Source of the DNA: Cydia pomonella
Taxonomy: Eukaryota; Arthropoda; Insecta; Lepidoptera; Tortricidae
NCBI RefSeq assembly: GCF_033807575.1
Contig: NC_084725.1
Span: 4,251,001-4,315,000, forward strand
Length of the DNA stretch: 64,000 nucleotides
Direction: 5' to 3'
Within the stretch, counting starts at the first letter, position 1, and every line of letters starts with the position of its first letter. Under the pieces are notes generated by a model. The model searched no databases. It had not been told where the DNA came from and saw nothing but the letters and a program-made list of their open reading frames with translations. The position numbers and the translations under genes are program-made. Shown here in pieces: positions 10,973-21,691 of the stretch.

Positions 10973-11144
10973 TTTTACTGAGGTCACAGAGGTCACTTAC
11001 AAACATGTTATGTATTTTACTGAGGTCACAGAGGTCACTTACAAACATGTTATGTATTTTACTGAGGTCACAGAGGTCACTTACAAACATGTTATGTATT
11101 TTACTGAGGTCACAGAGATCACTTGCAAACATGTTATGTATTTT
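10973..11144 (+). repeat. 42-bp minisatellite, four units, each with an AGGTCA direct repeat
   Basis: Four head-to-tail units of 42 bp (a multiple of three, so frames of 77-78 codons read through it on both strands by chance). Units one to three contain AGGTCACAGAGGTCA, at 10981, 11023 and 11065; unit four has AGGTCACAGAGATCA at 11107. AGGTCA-N3-AGGTCA is the DR3 arrangement bound by some nuclear receptors. Whether the array acts as a response element is unknown. Confidence 0.9.
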
Positions 11145-11149
11145 TTAAT

Positions 11150-11345
11150 TTAATAGTTCGATCATGATGTTGATAGTATGTATTTATTGTTAAATATGTG
11201 GGAGACTGGGCTACGCTCGGAAAATATATATTTAAAAAGCTAGATCGATTTTTTTCCCCCATATAGCAAATTTCATCGAAATCGTTAGAGCTCTTTCCGA
11301 GATCCTCGAAATATATATAAGAATTGCTCGTTTATAGGTATAAGA
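11150..11345. repeat. Dispersed AT-rich repeat ending 'AAGAATTGCTCGTTTA'
   Basis: Shares 'ATATA..AAGAATTGCTCGTTTA(T/A)AGGT.TAA' with 18930-19030. The left part has a 'TTTCATCGAAATCGTTAGAGC' block that I associate with lepidopteran retrotransposon tails. Confidence 0.4.
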
Positions 11346-12192
11346 TGTATTACTTCGTAAACTTATTTGAAAATTTTCCACCGCTTGCACAACCTGATAG
11401 TACTAGTTAATTATTATCTGGTGGGTCAGGTGGGGTAAATGTGAATTAGAATAAGAATATAAAAGAAGTCAACACACAAGGCTTCTTTTTAATTTCTTAA
11501 GGCGAGGCCAAGGCCTTTTTCGTGGAAGTGGAGAGACGCATGCGAGGGAGAGGGTTAGATCCTCGCTCACGGACCTTCCTGATGCAAAGTTTATCCATAG
11601 CCATTCAACGTGGCAACGCGGCGAATGTCATGGGTACTTTTGGGTCGGGGGGGGGGGTCGTCGTGGAGTGAATTTCTAGGGTAATATGACACCCTATTTA
11701 GGTTAGGTTAGTAAGTACTTAATTTCATGAATTCTATATTATTTAAATTTCTAGTTGTAGTTTAATTTATTAAATTGAATAAGAATGAAATAGAACAAGT
11801 TGTTGAGTGTTAAAAACTTTGTCTTATTTTTACCCGTGTCATTTTAAGTGCTCCATCTATGTGGGAGATCCATGGCACCCCACACGGATGAAGCCCAATC
11901 AAATATTAAAACGAAAGCTGGCAACCGCAAAATTTCGAATTTAGAAGCGTTTATTTTTAAAAAGCTGGGAGTTTTACAAACAAACTGCGTAACTTAAAAA
12001 CAGAAAAAGTAGGTCAGGGCGGCCAATGCACGTTAAAAACGCTAGGAAAAAGCGTTTCTGTAAAGTAAGGGAATCAGTAGAAAATAACACTTTTTATTTT
12101 CATTTCCTAGATCAGATTTCCAAGGTCTGTTGATTCCGCCATGAACACGATAAAAAAACAAAATAATAATAGTCTCAAATTAAATTGTAAGC
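11346..12192. other. No recognisable feature
   Basis: Contains an isolated G-run near 11648 and otherwise AT-rich unique-looking DNA. A short TAGG repeat at 12193-12215 follows. Confidence 0.4.
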
Positions 12193-12349
12193 AGGTAGGT
12201 AGGTAGGTAAGGTAGTAGGTTTCCATTTTGATGTAAATGTCATTTAAATGTAAAGCTTAAAGAAGACTTCGTTTTAAACTTAAGTTTAGTTTAACTATTA
12301 TTTACAATAACAAAATACATAATGGATTATATACAGAGAATTACTATAA

Positions 12350-12600
12350 CTAGCTTAAATCTAAAATAGGCCCTTGAGGTACTGTACCAAGGATGCTGAC
12401 GACATTTTCTCGTTGTATCGCAATGCCGATACGTTGTGCGAGGAAGCCGCTAGCTCTTCGGTCACCAATTACGTCAACCAGACGTTTCGCTATTTCTGCA
12501 AAAAACTTGTGCGCGCTGGGACCCCATGGACCTAGAGTTTTAAACTTAGTTTTTCTATTGTATGTCAGAAACTTGAAAAGCCACTTATCTCCAGTGGTAG
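12350..12600 (-). pseudogene. Retrotransposon ORF C-terminal fragment
   Basis: The minus frame reads 'KTLGPWGPSAHKFFAEIAKR', then 'VIGDRRASGFLAQRIGIAIQ' and 'RENVVSILGTV', ending at a TAG whose complement lies at 12350-12352. This pattern ('LGPWGP', 'FL.QRI..AIQR.N..S.LG') is one I associate with C-termini of reverse-transcriptase ORFs from mobile elements, but I cannot name the clade. No in-frame stop is seen over about 80 codons; the catalytic part is absent. Confidence 0.4.
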
Positions 12601-12669
12601 GTAAAGAAGTTGCGCTTTGATATCATAGTAGGAGGTAGATGAGTTCTGGGAGTTAAATTATTTTTTATC

Positions 12670-12816
12670 AGGTACCGCTGGTGTGATGTCGTGGAGGCGG
12701 ACCTGCGTCAGCTGAATGCCAATTCGTGGCAGGAAACCGCGTTGGATCGGGACAGGTGGCGTTCTCTCGTTTCGGAGGCCAAGATTCTTTTTGGATCGCT
12801 GAGCCAAAGCAGTTAG
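12670..12816 (+). pseudogene. LINE reverse-transcriptase C-terminus with GTTA tail
   Basis: Forty-eight open codons read 'RYRWCDVVEADLRQL', 'ALDRDRWRSLVSEAKILFGS' and end at TAG, followed by GTTA repeats and poly-T. The 'W.DVVE.DLR', 'DR.RWR.LV.EAK..FGS' pattern is typical of the last residues of LINE polyproteins. A sister fragment lies at 46386-46489. Catalytic domains are missing, so this is a 5'-truncated, dead insertion. Confidence 0.65.
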
Positions 12817-13336
12817 TTAGTTAGTTATATATTTTTTTTACTTAAATGCTTTATTTAAGTACATAATACAAGTCAGCATCATGCAGCTAAGCTTGCAGAC
12901 AGTCCTTAGTCTTAGTATATGTAGTTACCTGCTAAAAAAAGTGCAGTTAGGTAAAAGCTTGTGTAAAAAAAAAGTTTTGTCGAAAAACTTGTTTGTTTTA
13001 ATCCCGACGTTTTATTAGTAATCTATGGTCCTCTTGAAATGCCCAACACACGCGAAACAGACCCACTGATTACATAACTTCAGAGGTTTTTCCTTTTAGC
13101 CTATTTCCTTGGCTTAAAAGACCCTTGTGTGTAAGAGTGACCTTTGACTTAGTATGAAATAATATTTAAGGCTAATGAACTATATTTCGGTTTGTACTCG
13201 TTATTAGATGTTATGTTTTTTGTGCATTAATACCTCTTAGTAGTGTGATGGCAAGTCAGAAATAACCGATTTCCTTGAATAATTAAGTGACGGTTTAAAC
13301 AAAACAGAAATATTTTTTTATATGTATAAGTTTACC

Positions 13337-13541
13337 TGACATTCGGATGGTAGTAGCAGAGTAACACCTTTAAGGTGATATTGGAACGACAACTGCTCTG
13401 CGGCCTTGACACGGCTACTGTCATTGTCAAATTCCTTCTTAAAATCAGTGACATTACTGCCGCGATTAGGATTCAGAACGTCAACAAAATTGATAGTTTA
13501 AGTGCCTGGGCAAAGGCCGCAGCAGTTACCATCCGAATGTC
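13337..13541. mobile_element. MITE with TGACATTCGGATGGTA ends
   Basis: TGACATTCGGATGGTAGTAG on the left is mirrored by GCAGTTACCATCCGAATGTCA on the right. The same end recurs at 13687-13815 (degenerate) and at 37045-37490. Confidence 0.65.
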
Positions 13542-13686
13542 ACTACACCCCGCACTAGCGTCTTTTGAGCGTCCGCGTCTAGTCAGCGCTATGGAAAACG
13601 GCGTCGCTGCGCAATTGCGCTACCGTTGCGGTGAGCAACAGCCATAGAGACATCGATGCTCGGAAGACGCTAGTGTGTGGTGGCCC
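13542..13686. mobile_element. Second MITE abutting the first, CACTAGCGTC ends
   Basis: Left ACACCCCGCACTAGCGTCTT and right AAGACGCTAGTGTGTGGTGG form an imperfect 20-bp terminal inverted repeat. GC-rich interior with a GCGCAATTGCGC palindrome. It lies exactly between two copies of the GACATTCGGATG-type end, consistent with insertion into a pre-existing MITE cluster. Confidence 0.6.
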
Positions 13687-14094
13687 TTAAGGTGACATTG
13701 CGACAACAGCAAATTGATATTTTGCCGCATTGCAGTTGCTATTATAACGTTCAATTACGTTCGTTACTCATTTTAATAGCAACGCTGTTACATCTGCCAT
13801 CCGATAACTGTAAGTAGGAGTGCTATTAAGGCTGTAGTTCTCTGTGAGATACTGATCCAGTTGGGCTGCTCCAGATTCGAGCGAAATGACATTTCACTGT
13901 CTGCTAACTCAAAATAAAACTTTTTAACTAGTAAAATTAGATTACCCAGTCGCTGGCAGAAACTAAATACGAGTAAAAGCCTATAAAAAGATTAAAGTAT
14001 ATTTACCTACCGCACGGCAGGGATGGACATAGCATTCACATCGAGTATGTCGAGTCGACCGAAAGGAGTCAAGTTGGATCCGGGTCTTTAAACT

Positions 14095-14400
14095 ACGTCC
14101 AAGAGAGAGGTAAGGACACTGTTATTTTCATCTCGCTTAGTAGGGCTGCGGCGGCGTGCTATGCCCTACTACAGTAGGGCATAGCACAGCGGATGCCATT
14201 CCGGATCTAGCGCAAAGCTTAACTAGGAAAGTACCGCCACCTTATGGAAAACCGCAGCTAAATAACATCAGACCCTTCTCATAGTGTTGTGTTCCTGCCG
14301 GTGAGGTTGCCAGAGCTCAACGAGGGTTGGGAGTGCTAAGGTCGGCAACGCGCATGTAATGGAGCTCTGGAGTTGCTAGCGTACATAGGCTACGGAGAGT
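14095..14400 (+). mobile_element. Non-LTR element tail, same family as 7350-7683
   Basis: Carries AAACTACGTCCAAGAGAGAG, a GTAGGGCATAGCACAGCGGA block, CATAGTGTTGTGTTCCTGCC and GGTCGGCAACGCGCATGTAA in the same order as the 7350 copy. It ends before the ACCATCAGGCGG segment. Confidence 0.65.
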
Positions 14401-14499
14401 GCTTGAACATGATAATGACAGTTGACGGTGAAGTAGCAGACAAAAACCGGCCCAGTGGCATTATGATTGAGGCGATTCAGCAGAGCAGTTGTGATGTGA

Positions 14500-14850
14500 C
14501 GTCATCTCTTTTTTTATATACCACGTCGGTGGCAAACAAGCTTACGGCCCGCCTGATGGTAAGCAGTCACCGTAGCCCATGAACGCCTGCAACTCTAGAA
14601 GTGTTACATGCACGTTGCCGACCCTTTAAAAACCTGTACACTCCTTTTTTGAAGAACCCCATACTGTAGACCATCGAGAAAATTTCAGCAGGGAGCTCAT
14701 TCCACAGCCGGAGCGTCCGCCGGGGAAAATTCCTCTTAAACCGTACAGTGCGCAACCATTTAGGCTCTAGGGTATGAGGATGAATACCCTGCCGACGGCG
14801 AGCGGTGCGGTGATAAAAAGTGACCATTGGCATCAATTCAAACACTTATT
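14500..14850 (-). pseudogene. LINE ORF C-terminus and tail on the minus strand
   Basis: The minus-strand frame of 92 codons reads 'FPRRTLRLWNELPAEIF', then 'FFKKGVYRFLKGRQR' before the tail motif (complement of GCTTACGGCCCGCCTGATGG). 'R..LWNELP..VF', 'FKK..Y.FLKGR' is the usual end of a family of LINE reverse-transcriptase proteins; the same end appears at 60080-60475. Truncated at the 5' side and followed by a CT microsatellite. Confidence 0.65.
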
Positions 14851-14860
14851 CAGAGCATAT

Positions 14861-14884
14861 CTCTCTCTCTCTCTCTCTCTCTCT
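14861..14884. repeat. CT dinucleotide microsatellite
   Basis: Twelve CT units at the 5' border of the minus-strand LINE fragment. Confidence 0.9.
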
Positions 14885-16108
14885 AATCTCTGGGATCGCC
14901 ACGTTTATTTATTATTGTTTTTAAAATCCATTTAAATCGAAGTCATTTTGAGTTAATAAAAAACCAACTATATCGGCTATCACGACGTGTTATTATTTCA
15001 TCGCATATTTGTGAATCTACCCGCAAATATGGACTTTTAAGAAAATACCAGTGCACTAATAGAAGATGATTCTGCCGATTTGCCCATAGTTTTACTGTCC
15101 TCTTCTCCACTCGTCGTCATACATATATTCCGTCGCTGAGGTTGATGCACTTTCTAGCTAGTGTAAATATCATTGGACTCAACTCAGCATGGATAATAGC
15201 GTCCATTCAGATGGAATGAAAGCCGCTGACACAACACCAAAACGTGTTCGTTCTACAGTTTTTAGTGTTTTTACGCAATTTGTCCCGTATTCAACACGAT
15301 ATACGATAAACCTTTGTCGTATTCAGAAACTTTCAATACCACTAAAATACTAATCGCTAAAAAATAAATCCACGTACAACGATATTTTTTTTAAAGGTAT
15401 GCCCTATTAGTAGTTACTTAGGTACTCGTAGTTATAGCTCATGAAATATGGGGTTCCGTGAACCAAATATTTCCTTTGGGGGGATTGGTGCTTAGGACCC
15501 AAGGGTGGATTTAAAAAGTGGAGCCACCAAGATTTTGTCCACCTTTCACGTTTTAACCACTGAACCAATTTAGTTAAAATTTAGTACAGAGATAGTTTGA
15601 GTCTCGGGAAAGAACGTACGATAGTTTTATCCCATAAATTATCCCTTAAAAGTGTGAAAAGGGAGTTGGAAGTTCAAAATCTGTGGCGAATCAATAACCG
15701 CTGAACCGATTTAGATCTTTGGTTTAGTTGAAACTTGACTCAGAACCAATAAACAATTATGAAACTCAGACGTCGCCGACGCTGAAACTATTTACTTTCT
15801 TTATAATTTAATGTTACATCATAAATGTACTACAATCTAAAAGCAAGAAATACCCTAGATAAAAGTTTTTATAATTATTGAAAACCAATTTTAATTATAA
15901 AAATAGTTGAACATTAAATAAAAATTTACGCAAAAATCACATTTTTTGTGCTCGCCCAATTGTTTGAAGTAAAGCTGAAAAAGCGGATTAATTAATTTTT
16001 AAAACTGAAATCTAGTTTCAAAGAATACTGTAAACAATAAAACTCTATTTAAATTAGAGGCCATTATAAAAACATGATAAAAAATTGTAGTAGACAAAGC
16101 ATTAACAA
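14885..16108. other. No recognisable gene
   Basis: AT-rich DNA. The 15440-15760 portion has two similar phrases ('ACTGAACCAATTTAG' and 'GCTGAACCGATTTAG') and may be an old repeat, but I found no second copy of it in the window. Confidence 0.4.
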
Positions 16109-16276
16109 AAAAAGAAATGAAGAAACGTAAATCTTATTATATAAACGTAAGGTCTTATACCAAACAGAATTCGAAATAGAGGTGGATTGTCAAAGAAAAT
16201 TTTGTAGCAACAGTTACGCGACGTCTTATACAGCGAGTTCAAAATACCGAAACGGTAACTTCTGTTATTCAGTCCC
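16109..16276 (+). repeat. Segment duplicated at 17766-17951
   Basis: From AAAAAGAAATGAAGAA to CAGTCCCGCCTAGGAGT the two copies agree almost base for base except for short indels near their left ends. Both break at the same GCCTAGGAGT, which in this copy is the border with a LINE fragment. Confidence 0.8.
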
Positions 16277-17074
16277 GCCTAGGAGTCACATTACACCACA
16301 TTTAAATATAGCTTCAATACTTAATATGACGTGTCGCAGACACCTACACTTTGCAAGGCTTTTGTTTGGTGTCCTGAATGACAAAAAACCGGAACATGTA
16401 TACTCAAAAATACACATTTCCTCATTCCACAGACGACATGGTACTAGATCCACCAGGCGTTGTCTTTAGAAACACACCCACGCAAAACCGTCGCTTTTAC
16501 GGGCTGCTTTTCGTATCTCGCAACCAAGTGCTGGAATAATATCCCTCCACCATTAAGATGCCATAAAACAAAGAACCGTTTAAGTCTCATTTTAAAATGT
16601 ACCTATTAAATAAACAAATTGCAGGAATTCCGCAAGGGTACTTTGTTGCAGATTACCGAATCTAGTCTGTATGTGTACAAACACTTTATATTGTTGTAGG
16701 CCATCTTATACCCGACATCTGATATAATACTATACACCGAACACGCACCACACTTTTACATAATCCATACTACGACACTTATTATTATTTTATAGGCAAG
16801 CTACTAATTATTTTTGTATATATTTTTTTTGTTACTTCGATAATCTGTTCGTGATCTGGGTTCTAGCAGAATTATCAGTTCTTCACCCGAAAGAGTGGAG
16901 CATATTACTGAGCCAGAACCCGTTTGTTTTACTGTAACACACATAGCAAATTAACTTTTATTGATACTTTTGGTGCTTTATTTAATTTTTATTTTGATGT
17001 TGCTATCGTTTCTATTATTTTTTGTTTAGATGTGTGTAATATGGCAAGCGAATAAATGGTTTATCTATCTATCT
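16277..17074 (+). mobile_element. 5'-truncated LINE, frameshifted C-terminus plus 3' UTR and TCTA tail
   Basis: Coding remnants read 'NMTCRRHLHFARLLFGVLND' in one frame up to a TAG at 16467-16469. After a frameshift they continue 'KCWNNIPPPLRCHKTKNRLS', the common 'W..IP..LR....F' end of Jockey/CR1-like proteins, ending before 16615. An AT-rich untranslated region follows and finishes in GAATAAATGG and TCTA repeats at about 17055-17074. Dead copy. Confidence 0.6.
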
Positions 17075-17536
17075 TTCGACACATGATTAAAACTTTTAGA
17101 ACTCCCTTTGACTTTGATCATTAATCTTCCACTGATATGTGTTAAATTTGTTAAATATCAAAATGTGGCGCCATCTAATAGAGCATAGGCCAAAGCTTCT
17201 GGCGCCATCTCTCGAAACTATGCCGCTGACAAAATACTGTATTTATTATTAGTGACGCTAGGCTGTTAGTATAGGTACTTTATGTTATCTAATTTCACGA
17301 AAATATGAAGCTTGAAGGTGTTCGGTTGCTATAGGGAAGCGCAAATGGGAAATGTGCTAATAAGTAAGAACGATTTTTGTGAGATAAAGTTAAATATAGT
17401 TTACACTCCAACATGCTTTGAAAGAAGAAGCGCTCACGAAGCTTAGTTCTATGAAGCAGAAATTGTCTGATAACAATTTTCAAACTCATAGTGGGAACGT
17501 ATGTATAGGTATAGAGCCTTTGTGTTTATATAAACC

Positions 17537-17760
17537 AACGACCGGTCTGGCCTAGTGGTTAGTGACCCGCTTGCTTATAAAGCCGATGGTCCCGGGTAAA
17601 TCCTGGTAAGGGCATTCATTTGTGTGATGAACACATTCCTGAGTCATGGGTATTTTCTATGTATTAACGTATTTACAAGCCTTATTGAGCTTACTATAGG
17701 ACTTAATCAATTTGTGAAATAATGTCCTATAATATAATATATAAAATAAATAATATAAAA
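17537..17760 (+). repeat. tRNA-derived SINE family A
   Basis: The head has the A-box-like GGCCTAGTGGTTAGTGACC and the degraded B-box GGTCCCGGGTAAATCC. The body follows (ATTTGTGTGATGAACACATT, GAGTCATGGGTATTTTCTATG), with an AT-rich tail. The same family lies at 21343-21612, 47869-48140, 58296-58705 and 61830-62097. Transcribed, if at all, by RNA polymerase III; mobilised by a partner LINE. The body is internally shortened here. Confidence 0.8.
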
Positions 17761-17765
17761 CGGAC

Positions 17766-17951
17766 AAAAAAAGAAATGAAGAAGGAACAAGCGTAAATCT
17801 TATTACATAAACGTAAGGTCTAATACCAAACAGAATTCGAAATAGAGGTGGATTGTCAAAGAAAATTTTGTAGCGAACAGTTACGCGACGTCTTATACAG
17901 CGAGTTCAAAATACCTAAACGGTAACTTCTGTTATTCAGTCCCGCCTAGGA
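17766..17951 (+). repeat. Second copy of the 16109-16276 segment
   Basis: Near-identical duplicate lying just after a SINE A tail, in the same orientation and 1.65 kb from its partner. Confidence 0.8.
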
Positions 17952-18479
17952 GTAGGAGTAGTAGTAATGGACTTATAAGTAAAGTACAGTGGTTCCCATT
18001 TAAGATTTTCGCATTTTGATCACACAATTATATCTTACAAATGGCGTATCCGAAGACAGGTTTGTTTTCAGCAATGGGTGATAAGAGGCTGATAAGATGA
18101 TGGTGACTCACTCGTTGTTTCCCGCACTTAAAATCTATTGTTCGTCCCTAGTTGGATTAAACAATAAGTTGTACAGGAGGTATGGTGAAACTTATTAATA
18201 ATAAGTCTTAAGCGAGCTTAAAACTTAATATTATCTAGCTTAAATCTTATTATAAATAAGCTTTCGCGCAGCTCGCTTAGAACTTATTATAAATGAGTTT
18301 GTGTGTCTGAGCTAAACTTAGCTGCTGCTAACATATTGTTTCTTTATTTCCCATTTCTATTGTATAACAATTTAATGCCTGCTTTGTTTCATTTTCTTTC
18401 GCAACCGCTTTCGGGAATTAACAAACTTTGGATGCCGTCCAATCCGCATCGATAGATCGAGTAATCAACGGAATTACTC

Positions 18480-18680
18480 CAAGAAAAATACCACGTCAAT
18501 GTTAACTCGGACATATCGCTCCATTATAGCGGCGCCGGTCGTTTCCAAGATGGCGGACATACATCGCCGCTCGTGCAGCGTGCGCTTTCATTTGTCACGG
18601 TCATTAACAGCAGTGGATGTTGAGCGCTGGGATGTTTCGAGGTACGGCATGTAATGTGATTAGTTTTAATTATGACGCCG
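18480..18680 (+). promoter_or_regulatory. Candidate promoter-like GC island with CCAAGATGGCGGAC
   Basis: A short GC- and CpG-rich stretch in AT-rich DNA that matches no repeat in the window. It has GGCGGCGCCGG-like sequence and CCAAGATGGCGGAC at about 18546-18559, a strong match to the YY1/Pleiohomeotic core (AAGATGGCGGC-type) seen near transcription starts. A small ATG frame close to 18620-18641 ends at CGAG|GTACGG. No transcript evidence is available. Confidence 0.3.
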
Positions 18681-18929
18681 TGTTGTCGGGGCCCGGATGT
18701 AACGTGATATTTTTCTGTCTTGAGGTAAAATAGGGTTGGTACACGTGTATTTAAGGCTCAAGAGAGATACGTGATCAAAGTCATTATTAGTTTGGGTAAG
18801 TTAAATTTGAAATTTAGGAATATCTAATTTTGGCACGTATTTGATGCTTGTTTAATTTAATTAGCGCTAAAATATTACAATACAATAAACACATGAAAAC
18901 TAAAAAATGTGCGTTTTCCCAGAGATAAG

Positions 18930-19035
18930 ACTAGCTAGAGATCAATTTTTCACCCCCGGAAACCATGGGGGGGATATATACAAGAATTGCTCGTTTAAAG
19001 GTGTAAACTTGTTAAGATTTCAAGCGATAGAGGTG
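18930..19035. repeat. Second copy of the 'AAGAATTGCTCGTTTA' repeat
   Basis: Short diverged match to 11270-11345. Confidence 0.35.
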
Positions 19036-19714
19036 GCATACGAGGTATAACTCTAACGGGAAAAGTTCGATTTTATATGGCAAATTTTAAACTTTAGTTC
19101 AAAATTTCAGTAAAATAAACTATCAGCATTTTTAACTGATAACTTTGCAATATACACTAAAAAAGGAAATATGCATCTATTAAAAGGTTTTGCCGCAAAG
19201 GTTTAGTAAGGTATTTTGGACTGAATTATGATTCTATTTGAAATTATATTCGATTTCAATTAGATTTAAGCGGTGTCAGAATAGAACCCAGGTCGCTGTC
19301 AGAGCCGGTATTAAATTGAAATCATCTTCAAACCCGTGTCGGGTAAGCCCGGAGAGCACAATCAATTACACCGTGGGCCTGCATAATCTGGTAGCTTGTA
19401 GGTTAAGAGCCGAGGCGAGACGGATTATGTCGTCGAGTATTTCCATTACTGGTTTATTGCAGAATTGAAAGCAAAATATTTTTAACCATGAATTTCTGAG
19501 ATCAAAATTACAAAAATGTTGTATAAGTTTAGGTCAATTTCGCAAAAAAAAAAATCTATTTTGTTTGATCTTTTACGTTTTTGTTTAATGTATTTGTGCA
19601 TAAAAATCAGTTGTTATTAGTGGAAGAGATGCCAAAAATATCAGGTTATTAGGAGTTGTTCCATTAGCTGTAAATGCGATTTTACATTTATTTAACGGCC
19701 TCCTAACCTAACCC

Positions 19715-19802
19715 TGCCTACGAAACAGGAGTTTGCGGCTTGGAATCCCGATAAAGGTATTTATTTGTGTGTTTATCACGAATATTTATTCCTGGGTTAT
19801 GG

Positions 19803-19837
<35 letters not shown>

Positions 19838-19880
19838 AAATACGTTTATCTATCTAAATATATAATTTATCCATAAGTAA
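19715..19880 (+). repeat. Degenerate SINE family A with TA microsatellite
   Basis: 'GGTATTTATTTGTGTG', 'CACGAATATTTATTCCTG' and 'TTATGGATATTATATA' follow the SINE A body order; the tRNA head is eroded. A run of TA repeats occupies 19807-19836. Confidence 0.5.
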
Positions 19881-20089
19881 GTACATTATTTCGTCTCCGT
19901 TCACGCTTTGCTTAGTTTGAGGCTTGACCGTATAAAATAGTCCCCAAATATTTATTTATTTTGAATTATTTACTATTTCATTGCAGAATTACAAATATAT
20001 AGACTGGAGCAGCTGCCGAAAATATAAGGTTACTTGACATCTCTGTTAAACTATTAAATACTTGATAAGGTTAGAATTCACGTGTTAAC

Positions 20090-21060
20090 GCCGGGGCTAT
20101 TACACAAAGGTCTTTAGCAAACAGTTCGGGTCACGGACAAAACATCGATAGTGGATTTAGGTTCGTGGCCAGGCATAGGACTCAGGGGAAGGAGAATGTT
20201 AAGTACTTGTAATTAACTAAGCTGCTCTTGAAATTAAAATAAGTAATTGTTTAACCAAAATAAACTCCATTTTATCAGCCTTTGAGAAAGCTTGTTTTTA
20301 ACATGTGTAAGGTCGATAAATTTGTCTTAAATTTAAAAGGAATATGAGCTTTATATTGTTAAGTTAGTGATATTTTATATCATTGAATAGTACAATACAC
20401 GTTAACTCAAATCCTCAAATAGCTACCAAAATATAATATTCAAATTTTAGACGACGTTTGATTTTCATATTTCTGGACGTCGAACCAATAAAGTTCCAGC
20501 AGATATGCAATGCAATAAAGCAAACAGTCCAGGTCAGGGCAGCGTCGATAATGGGTTTAGGATTTGCTTGAGGTGAAGTTCAAGAGTGAGAGGAATTTTA
20601 ACCAGCAATCCTTTCGGCTACTTTTTTACTAATATCCATAGGGTAGTCGTCGTTGCTGACACCAATTAGATTACATTTTACTCTACTGAGCAAGAAGAAA
20701 AAATACCTAATGTTAAATAAATATATATTTTTAATTTCTGTTTCATAACCAATTTTTACAACCAAATCTTCTTAATGGGATAGGATTTATGTTGTTAATT
20801 TTGCATTTTATTCTATGTTAACTATTATAGACCCTTAAATATATGGCAAAAATAATAATTACGTTTTTGACGACAAAAGATTTTCATATCTGGACGCCTA
20901 GACTATAAAGGTCTATGCAAACAGTTCGGGTCAGGGCACGGGCAAAAACGTCGATAATGGGCTTAGGATTCGCTCGAGGTGAAGTTCAAGAGAGAGAGGA
21001 ATTTTAAGCAGATGTCCTGTAGGTGTATAGCTACATAGGTTGCCTTTCGGACAAAGTAAT
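20090..21060 (+). repeat. Diverged tandem repeat with about 410-bp period
   Basis: The phrase AAACAGTTCGGGTCA(C/G)GG, then 'TCGATA.TGG.TTAGG' and, in copies two and three, GAGGTGAAGTTCAAGAG, occurs near 20120, 20525 and 20920. Each is preceded by a TTTTCATAT..CTGGACG block in the last two copies. Faint similarity extends left to 19620. Non-coding. Confidence 0.6.
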
Positions 21061-21104
21061 GATATGTTTTATTATTATTTTAAACTGGTCACTAAAGTAT
21101 TATT

Positions 21105-21235
21105 AACACATTGAGTACCGGGAACCCGCTCGGCCGGTTCTCTGTTCGTAGTCGCATTCCTCTACAAAGCGGGAAAACGCTGGGATCGACTACGAGCGTA
21201 GCGCTAGGAAAATGTTGGTAGCGAATGTGTTAAGA
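21105..21235. mobile_element. Probable MITE with TAACACATT ends
   Basis: TTAACACATTGAGTACC on the left and GGTAGCGAATGTGTTAA on the right form an imperfect terminal inverted repeat; the interior is GC-rich and partly self-complementary (GTAGTCG against CGACTAC). Confidence 0.5.
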
Positions 21236-21342
21236 GGAAAGGGGGCGGCCGCTTCTCCATAAAAACATAGTCCCCATTTTCCTGTCTGAATATTAAAATT
21301 ATGAAAATATTTTTACATAGATTGATGTATATTAACCATAGC

Positions 21343-21612
21343 TATAAAATAAATAAATAAATATTATAGGACATTATTACATAAATTGACTAAGTCCCAC
21401 AGTAAGCTCAATAAGGCTTGTGTTGAGGGTACTTAGACAACGATATATATAATATATAAATATTTATAAATACTTAAATACATAGAAAACACCCATGACT
21501 CAGGAACAAATATCCATGCTCATCACACAAATACATGCCCTTACCAGGATTTGAACCCGGGACCATCAGCTTCGTAGGCAGGGTCACTACCCACTAGGCC
21601 AAACCGGTCGCC
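21343..21612 (-). repeat. tRNA-derived SINE family A, long copy
   Basis: Complement of the family head at the right end (GGTTTGGCCTAGTGGGTAGT and B box GGTTCAAATCC), then the body with 'GTCATGGGTGTTTTCTATG', 'CACAAGCCTTATTGAGCTTA' and 'ATAATGTCCTATAATATTTA' and an ATTTATTT tail at the left end. Confidence 0.85.
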
Positions 21613-21691
21613 AGCTATACCCCTACGTTTGACTTTTTTTTTCAATTTTATGATTATTGCAAAAATTAGGAGCGAAAAACTGATCTCATAA

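Noticed and set aside
10896..11153. Repetitive 77-78-codon frames on both strands
   Set aside because: A 42-bp repeat unit is divisible by three and stays open by chance; there is no start context, signal or domain.
17537..17600. tRNA-like A and B boxes in SINE heads (also at 21343-21612, 27470-27536, 45895-45965, 47869-47930)
   Set aside because: Each is followed by a SINE body shared between copies, and the acceptor stem cannot be closed, so no tRNA gene is called.
18620..18641. Eight-codon ATG frame as the missing first exon of the Beat-like gene
   Set aside because: The splice phase fits, but the peptide has no hydrophobic signal sequence, which a Beat protein needs, so it is kept only as a low-confidence finding.
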